From: Comamonadaceae bacterium
Lineage (GTDB): Bacteria > Pseudomonadota > Gammaproteobacteria > Burkholderiales > Burkholderiaceae_C
Assembly: GCA_947450895.1 (NCBI GenBank)
Contig: CANFWT010000003.1
Location: 1 to 64,000, forward strand
Direction of reading: 5' to 3'
Length of the DNA: 64,000 bases
In this document: piece by piece, positions 1 through 9,089 of the stretch
Position numbering within the stretch: the stretch's first letter is position 1
How the letters are laid out: each line of letters opens with the position of its first letter
The notes under the pieces: model-generated
The model's database searches: none
What the model was told of the DNA's origin: nothing
The model's input: the letters and a program-made list of their open reading frames with translations, nothing else
Made by a program: the position numbers and the translations under genes

Positions 1-186
1 CCCGTGGTGATGCCCCCTGCCCCGCCCGCCAACGGGCCGGAGGTGGTGGACGAGAAGCAGCAGTTGCACCTGAGTGGCGCTGCTGCAGTGACCGCGCTGG
101 ACGAACTGAAGACGCTGGTCACCAGTGAACGCGACCTCGAGCTGACGCTCAGCTGGCGGGTGCAGCGCAAGGGCACGAAGCTATGA
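1..186 (+). CDS. C-terminal end of an upstream BREX gene (PglY- or BrxC-like?), cut by the window edge
   Basis: The frame is open from the first base and ends at TGA 184-186, so about 61 C-terminal residues are visible. They contain a helix and a strand-like ending (ELTLSWRV) but no diagnostic motif. The stop overlaps the pglZ start by ATGA (183-186), so the two genes are translationally coupled. In type 2 BREX the gene before pglZ is the large ATPase pglY; in type 6 it is pglX. The identity is inferred only from gene order, and the upstream sequence would decide it. Confidence 0.5.
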   Translation, partial: PVVMPPAPPANGPEVVDEKQQLHLSGAAAVTALDELKTLVTSERDLELTLSWRVQRKGTKL

Positions 187-2888
187 GTTTGTCGACGCCG
201 CAGATCGCGGCCCAACTCGAACGCGTGCTCGCCAGCGATCCGGCCGCAGTCGCCATTGCGATCCGGGCCAACGCGAAGCAGCCCTGGCCCGACTCCTTGA
301 AGCAGCAGGGGCGGGATTTCCAGCTTCGGTGGTGCGACTCGTCGCTGGCCATTCGCGAAGCCTTGTGCGATGTCGAGCAGCATGACCCGATGACATCCGG
401 ACTGGTGGTGATCACGCCGCTGGCCACCCACGAGGTGGCCGAGGACATCGCCGCCCGTCTGGCCAGGGCACGGGTGTTTCAGCCCGAGGGCTGGGACATC
501 GTTCGCCAGTTGTTCCAGGCCAAGGAAACAGATGCGCGCCTGGGGCGCTACGTGTGGATGCCGCAGACCTTGATCGACGGCGCATCTCAGGGCACTTACC
601 CGCCCGTGGCCAATGGCTTCCTCGACCTTGAAACCGCATGGCGGGAAGTGCTGCATCGATTCCTGGGCATTGAGGCAGCGCGCCCCGACGCGGTGGCGCT
701 GCTGCTCTGGGCGATGGACCCGGCCGCCGACCCCAGGCTTGCCCAGTTGCCAGCGCCGGCCCGCATCGACGTGATGCGCTGGCTCGGCGAGACGGCGGGA
801 GTGGCCGGGGAGATGGTGCTGGGCTGCGTCGACGCGGGTCGAACGGCCGATGCATTGCCACTGGGCCTGGTCTGCGGGGTGGTCTTTGCCCAAGATGGCG
901 AGGGTCAAGCCAGCCTCGGCCAGGCAGCGATCCGCCTGGAGCGCTTCGTGAACGGCAAGCACGTCGGTGTTGCCGAGGGGCGCGCCTGGGCGCGCGCCGC
1001 AGAGCAAGTCGTTCGACTGACCGGGCTGGACGCGTCCCGTGCGGTGCTCGACCGGGCCGATGCACTGCTGCGCGACCTGCGCGTCATCGACTTTGCGCAC
1101 CTCAGCGACGTGCTGCCGGCGGCGCTGGATCAGCGACTGGAAGACTTTGCGCTGGCACTGACCGCCCATGTGGCAGAGCCATCGGAAACCAATCTTGCCC
1201 AGGTTGAGCTGCAGGCCGACCGCGCGCTCCGGCACACATTGGTGGCGGCTCAGAAGCCCCGCATGGAACGCGTCGAGATGGCGCGCCGATTGGCACGCTG
1301 GCTGATGAACGCCACGCCGACCGCTTCATCGTTGCAGACTGCTGTAGCCTGGCAGGCTGACCAAGGCGCCTTCGTCGACTGGGCGCGGTTCCGGCTGCTC
1401 GGAGGCGACGAGCTGCCGGACTTGTCACAGGCCTACAGCGCCTGCCGCGAAGCCGTCATCGCGCGCCGAAATGCTTTCGCCAAGCCATTCGCACAGGCGC
1501 TGGCGCAATGGAACGCCCAGAAGCCAACGCCTGAGGGTCGGATCATCCCACTGGAATCGGTGCTTGAGCATGTGCTGGCACCGATCGCCGCCGCCCACCC
1601 CACCCTGCTGCTGGTGATGGATGGTTTGAGCACCAGCATCTTCCGGGAGTTGTTCGCCCGGATTGCCAGCCAAGGCTGGGCCGAGATGGTGCCTTCCAGC
1701 CTGGGACAGCCGCTGGCTGGTGTGGCTGCACTGCCGACGATCACGGAGGTCAGCCGCGCCAGCCTGCTGTGTGGGCGTCTGACCGTCGGCGCTTCAGCGC
1801 AGGAGAAGACCGGCTTTGCGACAAACGCTGCCCTGCTGGCACACAGCCGCGCGGACGCGCCACCCCGGCTGTTCCACAAGGGCGACCTGGCGGATGCGAC
1901 CAACCTGGCCCCAGAGGTGCGCGCCGCCATTGCGAGCACCCAGCAGCGTGTGGTGGGCGTGGTCTACAACGCCGTGGACGACCATTTGAGCGGGCCGGAT
2001 CAGTTGCATCAACGCTGGGCACTGGAGGACCTGCGGCTGCTGCTGCCGTTGCTGCGCGAGGCGCGCGAAGCGCGCCGGGTGGTGGTGATCACGGCCGACC
2101 ATGGGCATCTGCTCGAAGACGGCACCACGCAGTTGCCCGGTGGCGAGAGCGACCGCTGGCGCCCGGGCAAGAACGCCGAGACACCCAACGAACTGGCGGT
2201 CAGCGGGGGGCGCGTGGTCACCTCCGACGGATCGAACGCGGTGGTGTGCCTGTGGGGCGAGAGCACTAGGTATGCGGGTCGCAAGAACGGGTATCACGGT
2301 GGGCTGTCGCCCCAGGAAGTCACGGTGCCCTTGAGCGTGATCGTGCCGCTCGGATTCAACCTGGCCGGCTGGACCCCGGCACCGCCGGCCCCACCGGAGT
2401 GGTGGGAACTGCCGCCCATGCCTAAGTCGGCGGCAGTTCAATCGCCAGCCGCCGCAGCACCGAAGCCCGCGCGGCGCAAACCGACAGGGCAGCAAGGGCA
2501 GCCCCAGTTGTTCGAGCCGATCGATCTGCCGCCACCAGAGGCTTCAACGGCGCCCGTGGCTCTGGACTGGATCGGCGCCTTGCTGGGCAGTCCGATCTAT
2601 GCGTCTCAGCGGCAGTTGGCCGCGCGCGTGGCGCCGCCCGACGACAAGATGCGACTGCTCCTGACGTCCTTGTCCGAGCGTGGTGGCAAGCTGTCCCGGG
2701 CAGCTCTGGCGACCCGACTGTCGTTGCCTGAGGTTCGGATCGGTGGCTTGCTCAGCGCAGTCAGGCGGCTGTTGAACGTCGACCAGGCGTCGGTGCTGAC
2801 CGTTGACGAAACCGCGGGTACGGTTGAGCTCAACGTGGTGCTGCTGCACCAGCAATTCCGGCTGCCGGGTCAGGGAGGCCAACGATGA
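183..2888 (+). CDS. pglZ: BREX phosphatase-like protein PglZ
   Basis: This 901-residue protein has the PglZ signatures of the alkaline phosphatase superfamily: a LLLVMDGLS metal-site strand near residue 478 and a VVVITADHGHLLE strand near 637-649. A long helical N-terminal part precedes them. A proline/alanine-rich linker near 750-790 leads to a C-terminal helical, possibly winged-helix, domain. PglZ is a conserved BREX component needed for phage exclusion in characterised systems. It overlaps the upstream gene and brxD by ATGA on each side, giving one tightly coupled operon. The family call is firm, but activity in this host is untested. Confidence 0.88.
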   Translation: MSLSTPQIAAQLERVLASDPAAVAIAIRANAKQPWPDSLKQQGRDFQLRWCDSSLAIREALCDVEQHDPMTSGLVVITPLATHEVAEDIAARLARARVFQPEGWDIVRQLFQAKETDARLGRYVWMPQTLIDGASQGTYPPVANGFLDLETAWREVLHRFLGIEAARPDAVALLLWAMDPAADPRLAQLPAPARIDVMRWLGETAGVAGEMVLGCVDAGRTADALPLGLVCGVVFAQDGEGQASLGQAAIRLERFVNGKHVGVAEGRAWARAAEQVVRLTGLDASRAVLDRADALLRDLRVIDFAHLSDVLPAALDQRLEDFALALTAHVAEPSETNLAQVELQADRALRHTLVAAQKPRMERVEMARRLARWLMNATPTASSLQTAVAWQADQGAFVDWARFRLLGGDELPDLSQAYSACREAVIARRNAFAKPFAQALAQWNAQKPTPEGRIIPLESVLEHVLAPIAAAHPTLLLVMDGLSTSIFRELFARIASQGWAEMVPSSLGQPLAGVAALPTITEVSRASLLCGRLTVGASAQEKTGFATNAALLAHSRADAPPRLFHKGDLADATNLAPEVRAAIASTQQRVVGVVYNAVDDHLSGPDQLHQRWALEDLRLLLPLLREAREARRVVVITADHGHLLEDGTTQLPGGESDRWRPGKNAETPNELAVSGGRVVTSDGSNAVVCLWGESTRYAGRKNGYHGGLSPQEVTVPLSVIVPLGFNLAGWTPAPPAPPEWWELPPMPKSAAVQSPAAAAPKPARRKPTGQQGQPQLFEPIDLPPPEASTAPVALDWIGALLGSPIYASQRQLAARVAPPDDKMRLLLTSLSERGGKLSRAALATRLSLPEVRIGGLLSAVRRLLNVDQASVLTVDETAGTVELNVVLLHQQFRLPGQGGQR

Positions 2889-4195
2889 TCAGTTCCGCAC
2901 GCCGGGAAGACATCGTGAGCGCCCTGCGACGCGGCACGGTACCGAGCAGCGGGCTGGATGCGCTGGCCGTCGGGATCGATACGTTCGCGCCGACCCTTGA
3001 CGACGAGCTCGAATCGGTCAGCGCCGGCCGCGGCGGCTTCAAGGCGGTACGTGGCGAGTACGGCACCGGCAAGACCTTCTTTGGCCGCTGGCTGCAAGAG
3101 CGGGCTCGCGCACGCGGCTTCGCAGCCACTGAAGTGCAGATCAACGAGACCGAGACACCGTTGCACCGCCTGGAGACGGTCTACCGCCGCCTGGTCGAAC
3201 ACCTGGGCACCGCCGATACGGCGAGTGGCGCATTTCGGGGCGTGATCGACGGCTGGTTCTATGCCCTGGAGCAGGATGTCCTGGCTGACGCCTCGGTGGA
3301 CGCCAGCGACGCGGAGGGGCTTCTGCTGCGCACGAACGCGCTCATGGAGGCCAGGCTCGGCGCCATCAGCAAGACGGCGCCGGCCTTCTCTGCAGTGCTG
3401 CGAACCTATCGCCGCGCCCTGGCAGCTGGGGACGGCATGTTGGCGGATGGGCTGATCAGTTGGCTGGCAGGACAACCGAACGTGGCCGCGAGCATCAAGC
3501 GTGCGGCGGGCATCAAGGGTGACCTCGATCACTTCGGCGCCACCAACTTTCTCGTTGGCCTGCTGACCATCCTGCGTGACAGCGGCTTCTCTGGCCTGGT
3601 GATGGTGCTCGACGAGGTGGAAACGCTGCAGCGCATGCGTACCGATACCCGCGAAAAGGGGCTGAACGCCCTGCGTCAGTGGATCGACGAGATCGATGCC
3701 GGCCGCTATCCGGGGCTGTACCTGGTAATCACAGGAACGCCCGCGTTCTACGACGGCCCGCAAGGGGTGCAGCGGCTGGCCCCGCTGGCGCAACGGCTGC
3801 ATGTGGACTTCGGCACCGATCGGCGGTTCGACAACCCGAGAGCAGTCCAGATCCGGCTGGCGGCCTTCGACCACACCTCGCTTCTCGCGGTTGGACGCCG
3901 GGTACGCGACATCTATGCAGATGGGCGCCCTAACGAGCAGCGCCTTCGGGCGGTGGTGGACGACAGCTATCTGGACGCCCTTGCACGCGCGGTGGCCGGC
4001 GGGCTGGGTGGCAAGGTCGGTGTCGCGCCCCGGCTGTTCCTCAAGAAGCTGGTGTCGGATGTGCTGGACCGCGTGGACCTGCACGAAGACTTCGACCCCC
4101 GCAAGCACTACACCCTCACGCTGGCCGAGACCGAGATGTCTGCGACGGAGCGGGCTGCGGCAAGTGCGGCGTCCGTGGACGATATCGAGCTGTGA
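2885..4195 (+). CDS. brxD: BREX ATP-binding protein BrxD
   Basis: This 436-residue P-loop ATPase has Walker A GEYGTGKT at about residues 57-64 and Walker B LVMVLDEVETLQ at about 238-249. The layout matches the BrxD/DUF2791 family, which sits between pglZ and the helicase in type 2 and type 6 BREX loci. It starts inside the end of pglZ (ATGA at 2885) and its stop overlaps the helicase start at 4192. The length is normal for the family and no lesion is seen. It probably acts with PglZ and the helicase on DNA during phage exclusion; its exact step is not established. Confidence 0.87.
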   Translation: MISSARREDIVSALRRGTVPSSGLDALAVGIDTFAPTLDDELESVSAGRGGFKAVRGEYGTGKTFFGRWLQERARARGFAATEVQINETETPLHRLETVYRRLVEHLGTADTASGAFRGVIDGWFYALEQDVLADASVDASDAEGLLLRTNALMEARLGAISKTAPAFSAVLRTYRRALAAGDGMLADGLISWLAGQPNVAASIKRAAGIKGDLDHFGATNFLVGLLTILRDSGFSGLVMVLDEVETLQRMRTDTREKGLNALRQWIDEIDAGRYPGLYLVITGTPAFYDGPQGVQRLAPLAQRLHVDFGTDRRFDNPRAVQIRLAAFDHTSLLAVGRRVRDIYADGRPNEQRLRAVVDDSYLDALARAVAGGLGGKVGVAPRLFLKKLVSDVLDRVDLHEDFDPRKHYTLTLAETEMSATERAAASAASVDDIEL

Positions 4196-6225
4196 ACGAG
4201 TTCGAGCAGCTGCACCCATCTCTGCAGTACCACGTCGTCAACACGCTGGGCTGGAGCACGCTGCGACCGACGCAACTGGCAGCCATTGCGCCCATTCATG
4301 CGGGCTCACACTGTTTGCTGCTCGCACCGACCGCCGGGGGGAAGACGGAAGCCGCTGCGATTCCGATGCTGTCGAGGATGCTGACCGAGGCCTGGCCCGG
4401 GACGAGCGTCTTGTACATCTGCCCGATCAAGGCGCTGCTGAACAACCTGGAGCATCGGCTCACCCACTACGCCGGGCTGGTGGGTCGGCGTGTAGAGGTG
4501 TGGCATGGCGACATCTCGCAGTCCCGCAAGAACCGGGCGCTTCGAGATGCCCCCGACATCCTGTTGACGACACCCGAATCGATCGAGGCCATGCTGATTT
4601 CGGTGCGGGTCGATCGGCCAGCATGGTTTGGCAACCTGCGTGCCGTGATCGTCGATGAATTGCACGCGTTTGCGGCCGATGACAGGGGGTGGCACATGCG
4701 CTCTGTGCTGCATCGGCTGGACCAGTATCTGGAACGACCGCTGCAACGCATCGGTCTGTCGGCAACGGTCAGCAACCCCACCGAGTTGCTGGCCTGGTTT
4801 GCACCCAGCGGTACTCGCGCCGTGGTGGGCAGTGCATCGGTGAGCACGGAGGCCGACGTCACGATCGATCATGTGGCATCGCTCGAAAACGCAGCCACAG
4901 TGATCTCACGCCTGCATCGGGGCGAGAAGCGGCTGGTCTTCTGCGATTCACGAAGCAGCGCCGAGCAGTTGAGCAGCATGCTGCGCGCCAAGGAGATGCG
5001 CACCTTCGTGAGCCACGCCTCCCTCAGCGTTTCCGAACGCAGGCAAGCCGAGGCGGCATTCACCGAGGAGAAGGACTGCGTCATTGTCGCCACCTCAACA
5101 CTGGAGCTGGGCATCGACGTGGGCGACCTCGACCGCGTGATCCAGATCGATTCGCCGTCGAGCGTGTCGTCGTTCCTGCAGCGCATGGGCAGAACCGGTC
5201 GACGTGCAGGCGCCCTGCGGAACTGCCTCTTCCTGACGACCAATGACGACGCGTTCATGCTGGCCCTGGGTGTCACCAAGAAGTGGTCGGAAGCATGGGT
5301 CGAAGCGGCGGTGCCACCGGCCGAGCCCTGGCCAATCCTCGCGCAGCAAGCACTGGTTCTGGTGTTGGAGCGCGGCGAGGTTCCAACGCTGGAAGTGGTC
5401 CAGCTGCTTCACGGATCGTTTCCAGAGCTGGCGACGGACGACATCACGGCGCTGGTTGAGCACCTGGTGGAGAAGCAGTTTCTTGACCGCTCCGAGAGCG
5501 TGGTCAGGGTCGGACCTGAGACCGAGCGCGTGTATGCCCGCGGCCACTACCGCGACCTGCTCGCCTCGTTCAGCGGATCCATGCTGCTGACTGGTCGGCA
5601 TGGGTCGAGCGAGGTGGGCTACATCGATCCGACCGTTTTGACGGGTGAGCAGGACAACCGGCTCCTGTTGCTGGCGGGTCGCAGCTGGCGTGTCACCGAG
5701 GTGGAGTGGTCCAAACGGATCGTGTGGCTGGAGCCGGCACGGGAAGGTGGCAAGGCGCGCTGGATGGGCGGGGCGCGCAGCCTGGGCCGCGATGTGTGCC
5801 AGGCCATTAGAACGGTGCTCGCCTCAGGCGCGCCACCAATCGTCACCTTGTCGCAGCGTGCAAGGGCGGCCCTTAGTTCGCTAACCGACGAGCTGCCCAT
5901 GACGCTGGGAGCGCACTTCGTGATGGCGCGATCTGATGCTGCAGCCGTACGTACCTGGACCTTTGCCGGCACGCGCGCCAACCGCACGTGGGCGCACCAG
6001 GCTTCGGTCGGTGGCCAGAAGGTTCGATTCGATGCCATGAGTGTTCACGCGCCAGCATCGCTGCTGGCCGATGCAGCGCCGGGGCAGTTGACCTTGACAG
6101 ACGCTGAGATTGCCACCTTCGCCGAGTCGGTCAAGTTCGCCGAATGCGTGCCTAAACGTCTGCTCGCCCAGACCATCCTGGCGAAGGAGTTCGAAACGGT
6201 GACTGCGCCGGGGGGCGCATCATGA
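4192..6225 (+). CDS. brxHI: BREX-associated DEAD/DEAH helicase BrxHI (Lhr-like)
   Basis: This 677-residue superfamily 2 helicase shows motif I APTAGGKT (residues 45-52), motif II as DELH, motif III LSATVSN and motif VI QRMGRTGRRAG, followed by a long Lhr-like C-terminal region. The start is GTG inside the last bases of brxD. Its place after pglZ-brxD identifies it as the BrxHI helicase of type 2/6 BREX loci rather than a housekeeping Lhr. The stop overlaps the start of the next gene by ATGA (6222-6225), so the operon does not end here. All helicase motifs are intact. Confidence 0.84.
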   Translation: MNEFEQLHPSLQYHVVNTLGWSTLRPTQLAAIAPIHAGSHCLLLAPTAGGKTEAAAIPMLSRMLTEAWPGTSVLYICPIKALLNNLEHRLTHYAGLVGRRVEVWHGDISQSRKNRALRDAPDILLTTPESIEAMLISVRVDRPAWFGNLRAVIVDELHAFAADDRGWHMRSVLHRLDQYLERPLQRIGLSATVSNPTELLAWFAPSGTRAVVGSASVSTEADVTIDHVASLENAATVISRLHRGEKRLVFCDSRSSAEQLSSMLRAKEMRTFVSHASLSVSERRQAEAAFTEEKDCVIVATSTLELGIDVGDLDRVIQIDSPSSVSSFLQRMGRTGRRAGALRNCLFLTTNDDAFMLALGVTKKWSEAWVEAAVPPAEPWPILAQQALVLVLERGEVPTLEVVQLLHGSFPELATDDITALVEHLVEKQFLDRSESVVRVGPETERVYARGHYRDLLASFSGSMLLTGRHGSSEVGYIDPTVLTGEQDNRLLLLAGRSWRVTEVEWSKRIVWLEPAREGGKARWMGGARSLGRDVCQAIRTVLASGAPPIVTLSQRARAALSSLTDELPMTLGAHFVMARSDAAAVRTWTFAGTRANRTWAHQASVGGQKVRFDAMSVHAPASLLADAAPGQLTLTDAEIATFAESVKFAECVPKRLLAQTILAKEFETVTAPGGAS

Positions 6226-6929
6226 TCAAAGTCATTCCAGCTAGCTCGATGGCCAGACCCGTTTTGTGGATCGACCTGATCCTCTTCTTGTTCCTCGCCT
6301 TCGTGGGAACCTGGGTGATCGTTTACAAGCCGTGGTCTCTAGACGCACCTTCAGCTGCAGCCCTTGCGGGCGCAATGTACGGCGGCGCCGCGGTGTTGCT
6401 GGGCAACTGGATCAATCGAATCAGCGAGTGGCGACGCCTTCTCAGTGAAGCAACTCTTCGGGTTGCCAAGATAAAGGTCCTTATCGCCGCTGAGCTCGTC
6501 GACGTGGCGATAGGCCTGATGGACTCGAAGCGGCTTATGGATGCAGCCATCACCACCCTTAATGCAGGCGGCACGGTCTCGCGGACGATCGATCTGCGTA
6601 TGCATGTGCCTCGCCCTCTTTCCCTAACCGACAGCCTTGGCACCGACATCCTGATACTGGCGGCGGCTGAGATCGACGCGCTGGCCACGCTGCGCGCAAA
6701 CCTCGCAATCACGAGTCAAAGGATGGAAGCCCTGACACGCGGTGAAACCTTCGGTCTGCTGACTGCCACGGAGCTTTCGAATGGCTTGGGGCACGACATG
6801 GATGTACTGGCCCACGCGGTTCGCCTTGTCGCACCCGACCGCAAGGTTGCCATTCGAAATGGGCATCCAGAACTCCTCATCGACTTGCTGCAGAAAGCCG
6901 CCAGTCATCCGACGAGTTCGCAGCCCTAG
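6222..6929 (+). CDS. Unknown two-helix membrane protein coupled to the BREX helicase
   Basis: I do not recognise this 235-residue family. The N-terminus has two hydrophobic segments, about residues 13-35 (LILFLFLAFVGTWVIVY core) and 43-62 (small-residue rich, AAALAGAMYGGAAVLLG). The remaining 170 or so residues are mainly helical and probably cytoplasmic. The ATG lies in the brxHI stop (ATGA), the same overlap used throughout the BREX operon, which predicts coupled expression. A membrane protein is not a core part of the BREX types I know. It may be a locus-specific accessory or effector, or an unrelated passenger. Confidence 0.75.
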   Translation: MIKVIPASSMARPVLWIDLILFLFLAFVGTWVIVYKPWSLDAPSAAALAGAMYGGAAVLLGNWINRISEWRRLLSEATLRVAKIKVLIAAELVDVAIGLMDSKRLMDAAITTLNAGGTVSRTIDLRMHVPRPLSLTDSLGTDILILAAAEIDALATLRANLAITSQRMEALTRGETFGLLTATELSNGLGHDMDVLAHAVRLVAPDRKVAIRNGHPELLIDLLQKAASHPTSSQP

Positions 6930-6974
6930 TTCGCAGGTCTGGTTGTGCACCAGCAATCCCTTCGCCTGACTGGA

Positions 6975-7283
6975 ATGTACGTCATCGACCTCACCCACTA
7001 CCTCGACCCCAGGGGCGCCATCGCCCCGGATCGGGGGCCTGCCCGCAAGTTCGCCGACTTCCTCACCGCCGTGGTCGCCCACGCCACCGACTTCGATCGC
7101 CCTGACGAGACGGCCGGACCGCTGTGCTTCAAGTGCCGCAAGCGCGACCGGCGCGCGGTCGACACTGGCATCACCGAGGATGATCGGGTGATCTGGCACT
7201 GCGTGGCCTGCGGCACCGAAGGGCAGATCTCGAACTGGCAGGGCAGCTTCTGGGATCTGACCTCTGGCCAGCCATCGGACTGA
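6975..7283 (+). CDS. Small zinc-ribbon-like protein of unknown function
   Basis: The ORF can start at GTG 6945 or ATG 6975. I take the ATG, which gives 102 residues beginning MYVIDLTHYLD. The C-terminal half has two cysteine pairs, CFKC and CVAC, about 28 residues apart, as in a zinc ribbon. The conserved-looking N-terminus (THYLDPRGAIAP) recalls short proteins often found beside defence or restriction genes, but I cannot name a family. It lies 45 bases after the membrane protein and 22 before the next gene, all on the same strand, so co-transcription with the BREX operon is likely. Confidence 0.65.
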   Translation: MYVIDLTHYLDPRGAIAPDRGPARKFADFLTAVVAHATDFDRPDETAGPLCFKCRKRDRRAVDTGITEDDRVIWHCVACGTEGQISNWQGSFWDLTSGQPSD

Positions 7284-7305
7284 ACACCTCACCCCGCTGA
7301 ACTCG

Positions 7306-8721
7306 ATGGCAAAGCCCCCCGCCGAAGACCCCGCCGATTTCCTCGCCCGGCAGCCCAAGGAAGCACTGGTTGCCTTGCTGCTGGAGCTCGCGCGGAACCA
7401 CGAAGCCGTGCAGGCTCGTTTGGGCCGCATGCAGCTGGCCGACCAACCCGACAAACTCGCCGCCGGCTTCAAGAAGACCCTGGCCGCATGGAAGCGCTCC
7501 AGCAAGTTCTACAGCTACCGGGAAGCCGGCGAGTTCGGCCGAGACCTCGAAGGTTGGCTGGAACAGGTGGAGCGTGAGCTCTGCCCCAAGGATCCCCCGG
7601 CCGCGCTTGCCCTGTTCCAGGCCTTCATCGAGGCGGACGCGTCTTGGTTCGAGCGTGCCGATGATTCCGATGGTGTGATCGGCGATGCCGTGCGCTCGGC
7701 CTGCCAGTACTGGCTGCGCGCCGCCGCGCGCTGCGAGACCCCGGTCAGCGTGTGGCCCGACCGCCTGCTCGCGCTCTACCTGGCCGATCAGTACGGCGCT
7801 CGCGGTGAGCTGCTGAGAAACGCCGGCCTGCTGCTCGACGAGGCGGCGCAGCGTGAGCTGGTTGCCAAGCTCGATGCGCAGTTGTCCGCTGCCCTGAAAG
7901 CTTGCCCCACGCCCGAGAACCCGCCATATGAAGTCTTTAGGATCTCGGGCGCGCGCTCACTATTGTCCCAATCCCTGCGCGACCCCGACGTGACGGTGCG
8001 GGCAGCCCTGCGCTACAGCCCGGACCCGAACCCGGTGCAGCGCCAATCCTTCGCCCGGGCCTACATCGAAGCCGACCGGCCGGCCGATGCCCTGAAATGG
8101 CTGCAGGACGGCTGGGGACATCTCGAAGATAGCCGCCTCGGGCTGCTGGCCGAGGCGCTGGAGAAACTCGGCCGGTTCGAGGAGAGTGTTCCGATCCGTC
8201 GGGGGATGTTCGAGCAAACGCTGTCGGACTTCTACCTCGACCTCTGGCTGCGCCACCTGCCAGAGGCGGCCCAGCCTCAATCGCGGGACCATGCCCGTGA
8301 ACTCGCCCTCTTCCACCCCAACCTGGCGGCCGCCGCCACCGTACTGCTGAAGCTCGACGACGCCACCGCCGCGGAAGCCCGGCTGCTGGCCGAGCCTGGG
8401 CGGATCGACGGCGCCCAATACGGAGGCCTCGTTCCGCTGGCCAAGGTGCTGCGCAACCACGACTGCCCACGCGGCGAGACCGTCATCTACCGGGCGCTGC
8501 TCAAAGGCATCCTGGACCGGGCCTATGCCCGCGCCTACGGGCATGCGGCGCGGTACTGGTCGCGGCTGCAGGAGATCGCGAGCGGCACCACCGGCCTCCT
8601 GCCCTTGTCGTCGCACGGTGAGTTCGAAGCCGAGATACGCGCGCGCCATGGGCGCAAGACGGCGTTCTGGACCCATGTGAATGGGACGCGTCGCAACAGC
8701 CACGACGTCGACGACGACTAG
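7306..8721 (+). CDS. DUF6880-like helical protein
   Basis: This 471-residue, almost wholly helical protein has features I associate with DUF6880: an N-terminal LARQPKEALVALLLELA helix, then LALFQAFIEADASWFERADDSDG near residues 100-125, then TPR-like helical pairs. There are no catalytic motifs, membrane segments or signal peptide. It is the last gene of the + strand run starting in the BREX operon, 22 bases after the zinc-ribbon gene. The family name is from memory and moderately sure; function is unknown. Confidence 0.7.
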   Translation: MAKPPAEDPADFLARQPKEALVALLLELARNHEAVQARLGRMQLADQPDKLAAGFKKTLAAWKRSSKFYSYREAGEFGRDLEGWLEQVERELCPKDPPAALALFQAFIEADASWFERADDSDGVIGDAVRSACQYWLRAAARCETPVSVWPDRLLALYLADQYGARGELLRNAGLLLDEAAQRELVAKLDAQLSAALKACPTPENPPYEVFRISGARSLLSQSLRDPDVTVRAALRYSPDPNPVQRQSFARAYIEADRPADALKWLQDGWGHLEDSRLGLLAEALEKLGRFEESVPIRRGMFEQTLSDFYLDLWLRHLPEAAQPQSRDHARELALFHPNLAAAATVLLKLDDATAAEARLLAEPGRIDGAQYGGLVPLAKVLRNHDCPRGETVIYRALLKGILDRAYARAYGHAARYWSRLQEIASGTTGLLPLSSHGEFEAEIRARHGRKTAFWTHVNGTRRNSHDVDDD

Positions 8722-9089
8722 GATGGCCGAGGATCAGCGGCAACCCGCAGGGCAAATAGTGCTTATCCACGGCCGCGCGATCGGCGCCTCTCACGCAAGA
8801 CTCGCGCGGCGGTGGGTAAGCCGTCTGGCTCGCCACTAGGGTACCCGCTGTCAGCCGTGCTGACAGACCTGCCGCAAACGACCTGCCAATCGGGGAGCAG
8901 GAAACTGCCGGGGCAGAGACTGCTGTTGCAGCCCGCATGATGTTGGCGCAGCATCGGCCCGTTTGATTTCTCGCTGGCTGAGTCAGCCCGATTGATGCCC
9001 GTCACCGCATCGCCCATGCCCGCTCACGCGGGCGCAATCGCCGGCCTCATCTCCTGAAACCCGGCAGCCGAAAGGCGTGGAGATACGCG
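8722..9089. other. Gene-free stretch with hairpins and repeat copy 1
   Basis: No ORF here has convincing coding character. It contains a perfect 8-bp inverted repeat with a 3-base loop (CTGTCAGC/GCTGACAG, 8848-8866) and copy 1 of the dispersed structured repeat (8967-9084). It separates the defence operon from the element core. Confidence 0.5.
8967..9084 (-). repeat. Dispersed structured repeat, copy 1
   Basis: Read on the - strand, this 118-bp segment matches 13291-13386 on the + strand, apart from about 25 extra bases in the middle. Shared blocks include the ATCTCC and GGAGAT arms, a GCC/GGC mini-hairpin, GATGC/GCATC arms and GGCTG-N3-CAGCC. The preserved stems suggest a structured RNA or a multi-palindrome binding site rather than coding sequence. 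It lies just 3' of the frameshifted gene at 9090. Confidence 0.6.

Noticed and set aside
2870-4219. Long open frame antisense to brxD
   Set aside because: It mirrors a GC-rich coding gene, has no family features, and brxD itself has clear Walker motifs.
8763-9017. 84-codon ORF on the - strand in the gap after DUF6880
   Set aside because: Its first half is the structured repeat and the rest has poor coding character.
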